Part shown: positions 23,759 to 35,237 of the stretch, piece by piece | Layout of the letters: every line of letters begins with the position of its first letter | Position numbering within the stretch: position 1 is the first letter of the stretch | Source: Oenanthe sinensis | Lineage: Eukaryota; Streptophyta; Magnoliopsida; Apiales; Apiaceae | DNA length: 64,000 nt | Direction of reading: 5' to 3' | NCBI GenBank assembly: GCA_028671895.1 | Contig: CM053809.1 | Span: 3,021,501 to 3,085,500 of the forward strand | Notes under the pieces: generated by a model | Told to the model about the DNA's origin: nothing | The model's input: only the letters and a program-made list of their open reading frames with translations | Database searches by the model: none | Translations under genes and position numbers: made by a program

Positions 23759-25611
23759 TGTTAGGTCCCGAAAGTATCGTAGAAGGGGGGTTGAATACGA
23801 TACTCACTAAATCAAAAAATTCTTTCGAATCTTTTGCGGATATGTGATTTAGAGTTCGGTCAGTGGTTCGTGTTTAGGAGTGTTTAGGAGGCTGGCTTAC
23901 TAATTTTCTGTGTTTAGGATTTAAACAATAATGATCTAGAAAATTAGCAAGTAATTAAATGCGAGACAGATTTCGGGGAATAGTACTTTCGTATTAATCC
24001 CTGAGGTTTTGCTACACCCAGTTAAGTTAATAACTGGCTTCCAAAGAACTGGGTTCTTTGCTTCAACAGAGAGAATGAGCTTAATCCCTATTACAATGTT
24101 TGACAGTATTTAATAGCAACTGGAATCAAACTCACAGTGAGTGTTTTACAATGCCCTAAGAATTTGTGACATGTTTAACCGGCTAGATTGTAAAACCCAG
24201 TGAAGAAGGTATAGATTTGGCATGGTGACTTCTTCTTCTCCGGCTTCGAATATCTCACTGTCTCTCTCTGTGGATTGGCTGTGTCTCCACCAATCATATT
24301 GTTAATTAAAATGAACGAGTCATTTTAATTATTATAGTGTAGACTTTCAAATCAATGGAATTGATTTGCTTCACAATTGCTTAAGTCCTGAGTGGCGCTT
24401 GTAGAGTGAGTATGGTGTATAGGCGCCACTTGAAGCTTGTTGCGCCTGTATGCTTGAGTTGCGCCTCCTTCATGTGAGTTGCGCCTATACAGTGGTTTCC
24501 CTGTATAGGCGCCACTCATGCCTTGTTAATTTCCACTGCCTGTTGCGCCTAGTATGTGTGTTGCGCCTACACTGTTGTTGCACTGTGTAGGCGCCACTCA
24601 CACACTGTATTTGACTTAGAAACTTTGGAGCAGCTGAGTTGCGCTTACACTGTCAAAGCCCTGTGGAGGCGCCACTTCCTGCCTTAGAATTATTTCCTTG
24701 CGCCTTGACATGTATGTGGCGCCTGCACTCTATACTCCCTGTATAGGCGCCACTTACAAGTTAACTTCTTTTTGATGCGCCTGGGATAGTATGTTGCGCC
24801 TATACACTTGTTCCCTTGTATAGGCGCCACTTACACCTTAGATTCTAAGTCCAACATTTTTCTTGTGCCTTGGTAAATCAAGTTGCGCCTCTCCATTGCT
24901 TCAAGAGTATTAATGCCACCAAATGCAGTAATACTTGCCTTAGCATATTTCTTGAATTCTTCAAGTAATTACCACTTGGTTTCACTCCTTTGGCTTGGCT
25001 TGATCAACTGATTTTCTTATGATTAATCAAGGTAATTCTCTTCTTGTTGTGCTTACGCTTAGTGCACTGGTCTGGTTCACAAACGACTAACACTGAATTT
25101 AATTCCCTTGATTTCTTTTCTGTTTCAGCTGAGTAAGCTAGGGACTGTTGCATTGCTTCGAACACTGACTGTTGATAGACACTGTAATTTCACTGGAATC
25201 TTTTCTGGTACTTCGACAACGTCTTTATTACTACAATCCAGTTCAAGACTGCAGCTGTCTTCTTTAACCTTTGTCTTCACCTTTCTGGATTCCTATGCTT
25301 CGAACACTGTCTGTCTTCAATCAATGCTACTACACTGAAATCTTTTAGTGGCACTGCTATACTGAATCTTCAACACTTCTGAAACCCTGAAAGTCTTTAA
25401 ACATTGTTCTTCACTGAGGCATGAACATCTAAATGAACTTCTTTCAGTGACCTGTAGTAGACTTCAAAACTTCTTCTAATGTCTTGATTCACTGTATCTG
25501 CCATGTCTTCATGTCTTGCTGATTTCTGTGTAGGCGTAGTATTATTTACTTGTCCTGTTCTAGTGTTGAGTTATCATGATTACTATTCATACAGCTTTGT
25601 AATCACCAACA
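23759..25611 (-). repeat. 3' LTR of the nested element
   Basis: Same length and nearly the same sequence as 35238-37090. It contains the phrase AGAAGGGGGGTTGAATACG near its + strand start and the hairpin array at 24392-24827. Chance ORFs such as 25108-25338 occur identically in both LTRs. Confidence 0.93.
24392..24827. repeat. Tandem array of GC-rich hairpins in the LTR
   Basis: About six inverted repeats recur every ~77-82 bases. The best are GCGCCTATACAG / CTGTATAGGCGC (24481-24492 and 24501-24512, 8-base loop), GCGCCTACAC / GTGTAGGCGC (24563-24572 and 24585-24594) and GCGCCTATACA / TGTATAGGCGC (24796-24806 and 24817-24827). Imperfect ones lie at 24392-24430, 24640-24672 and 24719-24750. 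Each right arm is followed by CACT, and the usual left-arm context is TTGCGCCT. The array stands out against AT-rich surroundings. Confidence 0.9.
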
Positions 25612-25626
25612 ATCTCCCCCTATTTG
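25612..25626 (-). other. Polypurine tract of the nested element
   Basis: Read on the minus strand, AAATAGGGGGAGATT runs directly up to the LTR. This primes plus-strand DNA synthesis in LTR elements and fixes the orientation. Confidence 0.8.
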
Positions 25627-28600
25627 ATTGTTAAACCTTAGCAAACAAATCACCTAGGGAGGATAACTCAACTAACAACTAGAAAAAGTAATCACCCGAG
25701 ACTTGTAAATAATGCTACTGGTTTTTCTGGATCAGATATTGCATTTCCAGAATTCTTGTGTGACTAAAACGAAAGATGTTTGTTCCTCTGATGCTGAACT
25801 GATATTCAAGTTGTATCATCTTCATTTCTGTCTGTTTGAGCTTTCTCCGTTTCAAAATCCTTCAGTTTGAACTTAAAGAACTTATCATGAACAGAGCTTC
25901 ATAAGAATCATTATTGCTGGGTATGTCTTCAATCAAAACTGAACATAGCTCAAATGATGTTCTCCCCCTAAGAATGTGATTCTCTTTCTTATTCTTCTTC
26001 TCCCTTTAGAAAATCAATGAATAGAATACAGCTTCTTGATTCTCCCATATATCTGTTGTTTCCCCTCAGGATCAGAAGATAAGATTTTCCTTTTCTTGTC
26101 TAAAATCTCCCCCTAAGGATATTAACTTCTCCCAAGGATCTTCCAGGATACTAACCCCTTAATAACACCAGGATCCAGGAACTTACCTTAAGAGTCCAGG
26201 ATACGAACCCCTTTAGGATATTAACTTTTCCGAAGTACGAAGATAAGACTTATTAACTTCACCTTTTTCTTGTTATAGCTATAACACTATAACTTCTCCC
26301 CCATAAGAAGAGGAATCCTCCAATTTCTTTTTCTTGTTATAACTATAACACTATAAATTCTCCCCCTTAGTTGAGGAATCCTCCAATGGCCCACTGTTGA
26401 AGATACCAAATGTTAATACCAATTGATAGGTCCTCTTTCAAATGGTTTGTCTTCCAAAGAAGGTTCTCGTCTGTCGTTGAACGGGAAAAATATAGTAACT
26501 TTTCTTCCAGAAGCAGCAAGTAGCAAGGGTAAGTGTTTGGCTTGTGGTTTCCTCACTTCTACTACGTTCTGTTGGTGTTTACACTTAAGTGTCGAGCACT
26601 TAGAAGTGTTTCACTCTTTCTCTCCCTATTTCTCACTCAAGTGTATCTCTCCCTCACTTTCACTTAAGTGTTTCTCTCTCTCACTTTCACTCTGCATTCC
26701 AAATATAGCCTTCTGTACCTGCAAGTGAAATCCGTCAATTCATATATTCCCAACACCTGATTCATCAGAATGAACTGAATCACTATCAAGTGGAGAATTG
26801 CCTCATTGAGATGTTCTTGATCTATCATGCATAAGCACTGTCTCAGCACCAGACTCAATAGCAATTGCTAAATCACTGTCTAGTGGAGCCTCACCTCATT
26901 GAGATGGGTTATCCCAAGATTTTAAAATCTTTTTGGGAATCCTGCCTTGTTCTATCAAGGAGTTGCCTCACACCTTATCCGTAAACGGGAGGTGGACATT
27001 CCTTTTCAGGATCTGGAAATGTTCCTTCCAGGAGGGGCGACGTAGTAGACAATGTAATGAATGGCAAATTAGAGTCTACGTTTCCCTCGTAACCCAATGA
27101 CGGGTGTTTTGTTAACATGCCTATACCTCACACGGTGCACGCTTTGCAATGTGTCCAATTGTTAGGCCCCTAGTATAACTGTTAGGATTGTTAGGTCCCA
27201 AAAATTATATAAGGTTCCTAGTATATATCTGTTTAGGCTTACCATCAGCGTGAGTGCCGGTGGTGTGCTTGACTCATTACAAGATGCTTTGGCTGACGAG
27301 CGAATTTCAATGGACTCATCCTGTTGAGAGAATGATTCCAGAGACAGTTTTATTGCCTTTTCAGCTCTACATCTTTTTGAGAAGATACAGATGAGCTTAC
27401 AGATACCTCAGTTTATATACTTCTTTACTTCGCTGGAGGTAGAGCTGTGGGTGCACTGCCGACTTCATCCTTATTTGCTGCATCAAGTGCAGTTTCTCCC
27501 TTATCAACCTCTAATTAACATAAGTTCCTTATAACTCCAAGGGTTAATATATGGAAGTGGATGAATCAGTGTTTGGTATTAAGGCCTGGGTCAGAGATTG
27601 ATGGGTTTTCAACCTTCTGGCCAGCTTCTGTAGCCACTGGGGGCTAAACGGATAAAATCATTTAAATAAGATAAAACGAAATAATCAATTAACATTCCAA
27701 AACATATTTTTCATCTCATAGAGAAAGAAAAATATATGAAAGAATGGTAACTGATTGCGTTAAAGCACTTTTAATAAAAGAGTTTTGTCGGTTCTAAAGA
27801 TTTGACATTTAAGAGCATGACATCAATAGAAATTTTCTTTAAAATACTTATCCCATAATAAAACGCGGGAATGTGTATCAGAGAAAAAATCTATCCCTTA
27901 TGAATTTCTTATAAGGCAAACTTCCCATAATAAAACGCGGGAGTTTACACCAAAGAAGAAATTCAACTCTTCTACCAAATTATATCTCAATAAAATGACT
28001 CTTTTCCATTAAACCTAAGCACTGTATGTTTTGAAAACAGTTTTGCAAAACATCCTTATCAGATAGAAGACAATGATTTTCCGACTCATAATGCAATTAT
28101 GATTTATATCATTTTCGTCTGCCTGATAGTTTCCCCGACTTTAAATAAAAACATGACAATTGGGGTTAGGATGAATGCTTAACAATACAGTACTAGGCCT
28201 TCAAAACAACAACCACTGTTTAGTTACTCAGAATCAATGTGAAACATACATTGAAGCAAGTATTTAAAAACAAATAATTTTACAAGTGATTGATACCTCG
28301 AAGTTAAAACACATTTTCAAAAGAGAGAAAAAGCTTTTAAAGATAAAACATTTAAAACAAGCTTTTGGGAGAGGATAAAATTTCGAGATAAAAGAAAGAT
28401 TATCCTAAAGAAAAGTTTTTCAAAAGAGAAGTTTTGAAAAAGAATTCTTAAGTTTTCTTAACTAAGACTGATTAAAAAGAGTGAATGTATCTTTGCATAA
28501 AACATTCTGAAAAAGAAATAGACAAAAATTTCTTTTAAATACATTCAGGATTGTGAACCAGTCAAAGAAAGAAAACTATATATCACAATTATTTTGTAAT

Positions 28601-31600
28601 AAAATATTGTTCAATTATCACAAAGTAATAAAAGAGAATATTTATATTACGAATAATTATGCTTCTTATTTATTTTAATTTATTTAAATCATGGAACAGA
28701 TATTTCACTGTATTGTTATATATCATCATGATTTAAACAAATCAAAATAAATTAAATACTTATGCTGTACTAAGCAATTGCCAATCACATGCATATTTAT
28801 CAACTAACCATGGCAATTATTCAGTAGAACAATAAGCATATCACAGTTAATTGCACGCTGATACCAATTATTCGATATTTATCAATAATTTCAAAATGCA
28901 AGAAATTGTGTTTCTGGTATTTTATCAAATCAAAATTATGAAACTAATAAACATTGAATTGCTTCAATCCATAATTTTAATAAGATAAAATAAATTCGCT
29001 AAATACTAAAATATTCATTGAATTGAATATTAGCATCTAACTTCCTACGCCATATCTAATAATTGTCACTTTACACATTGTAAGCATGCTCATAACAATT
29101 ATTAATTGATATACGTAAGCTCGAGGTTTTAGTTGAAAGAAATTCACAAGTCCTTTACATAGGGAAATAGTAATACTTGTGATTCTTTTTACAACCCCTC
29201 GCAAACAAACTTATTTTTAGAAATATTTTCTAAGTATATAAAACATTGAGAATTTTATACACATGACTTAGAAAATATTTCGTCTTCCAATATTAGTGAG
29301 TTTTGAAATATGCATTAATTATTTAGAACAGAAATTCTAAATACCTTCACTAATATCAAAAGTATCACAATTATTTGTAATAAAATATTTAAGAATATCA
29401 GAGCAAAATATCAAAGCAATTAAGCAAGATATCATTGACTAATACTCAGCAAATATTTAAAACATACAAATAATTATGCTTCTAACTTATGCTAAGTAAT
29501 TTAACTACCACTTATGCATATAACAATGTAAGCCTGATAATTAAACTAATAGCAAAAAGTATGAGGATCTGGATTTCAAATAAATTCACAAGTCCTTTGG
29601 ATCGGAAAAAAAATAATACTTGTGAACTCATTTGAGAATTCCTTGCAGACGGAATTTTCAACAAATATGTATATTAATAATATCCCCAAGTTTACTAACC
29701 AACTTAGATAAAATAAATTCATCAAGTTATTTAGCAAAACTCTGCAAGTTATTCGACTAAGGACACTTCAAAAGAAATGATACCTGGTGTCCATGCGCTT
29801 GTCCCTTCAGTGGTGTGAAGAGTTCAACAGTGTTGCTGGAAATTGACAGCTTCTAGGAATGACTTCCCTGTCTTTCTTACAACCTGCACTATCTATATCT
29901 ATATAGCCAATTAGGTTAAACCTATTATCTTAAAGGTCCCAGATTCTAAGAATTGGTGATCCCCTAAGATATCTAGCAATTCATAACTTGACTATAAGAT
30001 AAGATTCTCTAGTATCCACTTGGAAACTTGCACATAGGCATATCGAGAATTAAGGTATACTTGCACATAAATATAACATTGTGTGTGCCTGGCATTTCTA
30101 GAGAGATATGTATAACAATTCTAATGTAAAATCATTTTTAAGTAATTAACAGTTAGAGAGTCATACCATGTCCCTGACGTTTTGCTTGAGTCCTTACCTC
30201 CGTCATAGAAAAGCCTGGGAAGAGAATGATATACAAATTGTAATGGATCTGCACCTTCATCTTCTAGCTCACCATTCAGGAGTGCACTTGTTCACATTCA
30301 TCTGATAGATCTTCATGCTTGAATGTTCCACTTGTGCTAGGGATGTCCTATTATTAGGTCTTCAACTTGTTCAGGCCTAAAGGTAGGGTCCCGGAGGATC
30401 AATTGTTAGGTCCCCATTGAAGAGTCCCAAAGGATCAAGTCTCGTCACTGGTGCTTACTGCTTGATCTTGAAAGTCCCGAAGATTCTGTTTCCATCATCG
30501 TCGATACCTTCTGCTTTATTGTCCTGTAGCAACCAGTTTGGCTTTGCCCCTCATAACAATGCCAATAGTCATCCAGTTTCTGTGAACCCTTACTGTACCA
30601 GTTTCAGCTTCGACTTTAGTGGTCTGTGGTCTGGGTTCCAGCTTCATTGTTTTCTGCCTCCTAACTGATTGAGATCACCTTGCATTGCAATCACCCAATC
30701 TGGATCAATCTGTGCTTCTTCAGTATTCTTTGGGATACCAATTGTTGGGTGATACCAATTGTTAGATGTTGACAATTGCTCTTTCCCAACTTGGTCCCGA
30801 AAGATATATGATCATTTCGATTAGCACTTCTAGCCTCTACACAAGAATCCGGATCACTAAGAACGAGACTCCAGGATAGAATTTGACTTCAAACCTTTTG
30901 TCTTGGCAGAAATGTTCTTAATGAAATCCTTTGATCTTCATTGTTGAGTACGGCTAGTAGATCCTTCTTTTATTTGCTCCCCCTGAGTTGCTGCTAGGAT
31001 GTGTTGAAGATCCTTCACCTCATACAGTAGAATTCCACTAATAGGATCTGAATCACCATCATTGTCATTGATTCCTTCTGCAACCTCAGCTTCTGCATCA
31101 GTATCTGAATTTGTCAAATATTCAGAATAGTCGTTCACTTGAATGCCTGGGAGCTGGTGTAGATATTCATTACATTCAGACTTTTAATCACTTCAGAGTA
31201 GCCGAGGAGAATTGTTCCATGAGCCCTAACTTCTTGTCAAGATACTCAAATAAATCTTCATTAAAAATCAATTCCCTCCAAACACACGAAAGAGCTTCAG
31301 TGTTTGCTTCTGGTTGGCCATTAACTCAAATGATGTCTTTTCACGATCTTGTTGAATAAAGCAGCATGCTGTGTTAATTGCTTCAGCTTCAAAGTACCTT
31401 TTCAGTACATACTTCATTTAGAACTTCACTCGCGAAATGTAGTTCCAATATCTGACTTCAAAGTTCTCACAGCTTACCAATTGTTTCCAACTTGATCTTC
31501 CTTATTAGATCAATCACCATTTGTGACATTTTGTCTGTTGAATGCACGAACATCACCAACTTGTAATTAGGGTTACTAATTTCAATCACCACTAAGCATA

Positions 31601-34429
31601 TGACTTTCCTTCAGTGTGATGTTTTCATTGACTTCCCTATGTGACACACTTCAAAATGTCCTTCTGAATAGAATTCCAAATGAAGCAGTCCTCTCACCAA
31701 TTTCATCTTTATCAGAGAATCCATTGTCTTGCTGACTAACAAGTGTGAGAGCTTCCTTTGCCATAGCTAACTCTTCATTGATGAAGCTTCACTAAAAAGT
31801 TGACTTCACCTTTGCATCCAAATTCCATGTCAGCTACGAACAAACTTCCTCACTCTCAGTTGAGCGAGCTTCCAACCCTCTTGCTTGAGATCAAACACTT
31901 CTCCAGAAAACCCTTGACAAAGAATTCCCTAGTGCTCTTCAAATAGTGCTTAATTCCTTCAACAAGAAAGATGCTTCTACTGATGACAGTTCTTAACATA
32001 TGATAGCCATATCCCTTGTACATCCTTTGCTGTCATCTCCAAAGGTTACCATCGGGGAGGCCTTCTCAACCAACTGTGATGTCAGAGCTTTAATCTTAAT
32101 CATATGCCTCGAACAGTAAATGTCACGAAGTCACATAATTTTTGCCTTTCATAACATACTCTGCAATCACAAAAGATTAAGCTTCTTGGTCCTCAATTTT
32201 AATTGAGTCCAGATGGGTTAGAGATATTTTCAGTAGTAACAACAGCTTCAACCTTAACATGCACAAACTTATCTTTGACTGATCACTTCTCATACACAGC
32301 AGCCTTGACAAAGTAGTCTTTAGGCTATGAGACTAGTGATTCCAACCTTGCTTAAGGTGGACTAGCAGTCTTTACCCTATTGTGATTCTTATATATGTTT
32401 CGTCTAAGATTATGCAAGTCCTGAGATATGCATTTTCAAATAACTAAACAAGCATGGAAATAAGAACACATGGTAAACATTTTGCTTCAAAGCATTAGAG
32501 ATAGAATTATGCAATTCAGGTATGTTATGCATATTATAAAATTCAGTACTATCTACTTTAATCATTCTACACAAGTGTAACAGACATAAAGCAGATTTAC
32601 AGATATTCAATAATTTTCTAACAGCACATGGATAGAAGAACTAACAAGTTAGTTACTAATTCTTTCTAATCCTTTCTGTCGTTTTCTAACATTTTTAACT
32701 ATCTCTAATTACCTAAGTCAGTTTTAGATTTAGCTTCGAATCTACATGTCTTACTGACTACTTAGATAATTCTACCATCTTTTAACCATTTATCCCTAAC
32801 AAGCAATACATGATCTAATATAGCATTTAAGTGCAACTATTTGAGTGTGAGCAAATCATATGAAAATAAGCACATAAACAATTTAAGAATATGCAGAATA
32901 TTTGAATAAAACATTATGAGAAATATCAAATTCTACATACACTTAACAAGTCATTCATAAGAACAAATATGAAATATATGATCTATGACCTGTTTGTCTA
33001 TTAGCAATTTTCACAACATTAGCAGAGGTATTAAATCACAGAAGATTTAAATCAAGTTCCAGCAAATGTTTGGGGATACACCTTATCGTCTAGAACACCC
33101 TATCTAATTCTAGATATTCATTTTACTGCATATAAAATCAAGTATGAAATGTACTAATCAAACTCATGAATCCTAGCATGCAATCTTATTCTTAGCAATC
33201 AATTAAGCATTTAAGTCCTAAGATGCTAACATACTATCATGAATATAATACATTTCAAAACTTAATAATCATGCAGTTCTGAATTAGATAAACGTATACT
33301 AGTTAGAATGTGTACCTGTGAAGTGCATAGTGATTCATCTCCAGTGTTGGTCATTGATGCCAGATATCCATTTGGTTCATCACTGTCACTGATAGAATCA
33401 GCTTTGCATTTAACTTCATCAACAAGTGCTTTCCCTTGCTGCATCCTTACTAATGCCTGAGATTCCTGCTTTAACCCAACATAGTGTTTGTCATCTTTTG
33501 CTTGTACAGGCTTCTTCAAACTGTGTAGCAAACCCCTGATCTTGTCTTTCAAATATGAACCATCCCTGTCTTGCAACCGCCTCTTGAACTGATCTTGAAA
33601 ATCTCCTTTATGGAATCTATAGGTAAGGACCTTAGATTTAGAATTGGGATTCCGTCTGAATCTGATGTCACTGAACTTCCTGTTGCCCTGCAGGCTTGAC
33701 TTGCAGTCCAGTTCTCAAGTTATTCCAAAGTGTCAACTTTACATACAACACCTTGACCACTACCTCGAGCTACAACATCTTCAATTCAGCTTCTAGGATC
33801 ATTTCGATTCTGTTCAGAGGTTCTCAACCTTGACGTCAATCAAATTTGGTTCCTGGGTCACAAATACAGTGGATATGCTAACAACCTGCTTTACCAAATA
33901 TTATCTTCTTCAGCTCTTGTTCTAGATCATAGGCCTTCAGCACATTAGTAGTTCATCTAAAGATAATGTGGTTGTATCCTTAGATTCCCTATGGCTGTAA
34001 CCCTGTTTTCCAGATGATCTGCAGTGTTAGCATAAACTTTCAGTAATCTCCCTGAAGAAAACTTTAACGCTTGATGGAGATTCCAGGTGGTCCAGTCTGT
34101 TCTCCTTCACAACTCTTTAACCTCCAAGATTTTTCATCCAACAACATCAACTTGAATTAACCAAAACTGTACCCAAATTAATTTCTTCTTTTGCAGCTTC
34201 CAGAATATTAGTGGGATCCTATGGAGTAAACCTCTGAGGAAATTAATACCACTACTTCTTTAGACTGTTCCAGAATTCACTTCATCGGATAAACTTCAGT
34301 CAATCTTTGTTGTCTTCAAATACCCTGAAAAATCTTCATCTACTAACTTGAGCACCTTCAAATTAATGACTGTGACTAGCTGTTTCCTTTGATAGATAAG
34401 CCGTATAATGTTTAATAAATTTAAATGAT
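25627..34429 (-). other. Interior of the nested element: mosaic without intact genes
   Basis: No frame longer than about 105 codons is open and none encodes a recognised retroelement domain. Copies of the LTR-tip/primer-site junction (ACCAATTGTTAGGTCC-like on the + strand) recur near 26416, 27155, 27187, 30400, 30734 and 30751. Short internal duplications occur: CCCATAATAAAACGCGGGA at about 27851 and 27926, and a block around TTCACAAGTCCTTT at 29148 and 29583. One minus-strand stretch (33262-33720) reads as a charged, Lys/Asp-rich peptide of unknown origin. The rest is AT-rich and featureless. Confidence 0.6.
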
Positions 34430-35125
34430 AAACTTTAGTATTTAAAATTTATAAAATAAACTAATTAAAATTTATAACACAGACTTATTAAAAGTTTATA
34501 AGATAAATTTCATAAGAGTTCATAAAATAACTTTTATCTAAAATTTAAGAGATAAACTAATTAAAATTTATAAACCAAACTAATAAAAGTTTATAAGATA
34601 AATTTCATAAGAGTTCACAAAATAAATTTTATTTAAAATTTAAGAGATAAACTAATTAGAATTTATAGACCAAACTAGTAACAGTTTATAAGATAAATGT
34701 TATAAGAGTTTACAAAATAAATTTTATTTAAAATTTATGAGATAAACTAATTAAAATTTATATCATAAACTAATAAAAGTTTATAAAATAAATTTTATGA
34801 AAGTTTATCAAATAAATTCTAATTTAAAATTTATATGGTAAACTAATTAAAATTTATAATATCAACTAATAAAAGTTTGTTAAACAAATTTTATAAAAGT
34901 TTATAAAATAAATTTTATCTAAAATTTATAAAGTAAGCTATTTAAAATTTATAATATCAACTAATAAAAGTTTGTTAAACAAATTTTATAAAAGTTTATA
35001 AAATAAATTTTATCTAAAATTTATAAAATAAACTAATTAAAATTTATAATATCAACTAATAAAAGTTTGCAAAATAAATTTTATAAAAGTTTATAAAATA
35101 AATTTTATTTTAAAAAGTTTAAAAT
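34430..35125. repeat. AT-rich minisatellite near the primer site of the nested element
   Basis: A unit built from AAAAGTTTATAAAATAAATTTTAT, ATTTATAAAATAAACTAATT and TATCAACTAAT modules repeats about seven times. The clearest spacing is 95 bases (AAAAGTTTGTTAAAC at 34871 and 34966). In the element's own direction it lies shortly after the primer-binding site, where the leader would be. Confidence 0.8.
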
Positions 35126-35223
35126 TAAATTTATTTAACACGGCCTCCGTTCTGAGTCCACACAGCTTTGGCACGGTGAGCTTCACTGAGATACGGATCT
35201 TGATTTGTAACTTCAATCAGTCA

Positions 35224-35235
35224 GCTCTGATACCA
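35224..35235 (-). other. Primer-binding site of the nested element
   Basis: On the minus strand the LTR end CTAACA is followed by ATTGGTATCAGAGC, containing TGGTATCAGAGC, the standard complement of the 3' end of plant initiator tRNA-Met. Confidence 0.88.
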
Positions 35236-35237
35236 AT

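Noticed and set aside
24392..24827. Regularly spaced repeat resembling a CRISPR array
   Set aside because: It lies in a plant LTR, the units are hairpins with variable arms, and no cas genes exist. The repeats are not identical direct repeats with unique spacers.
25108..25338. 76-codon ORF found again identically at 36587-36817
   Set aside because: Both lie in the paired LTRs; the repetition reflects LTR identity and not a conserved gene.
30417..31359. ORFs on both strands in the middle of the nested element
   Set aside because: They are short, in low-complexity or Ser/Asp-rich text, with no match to known retroelement domains.
33262..33576. Minus-strand 104-codon ORF inside the nested element
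   Set aside because: It extends upstream in frame as a charged peptide but has no recognisable domain and no second copy here. I keep it as an unexplained fragment only.
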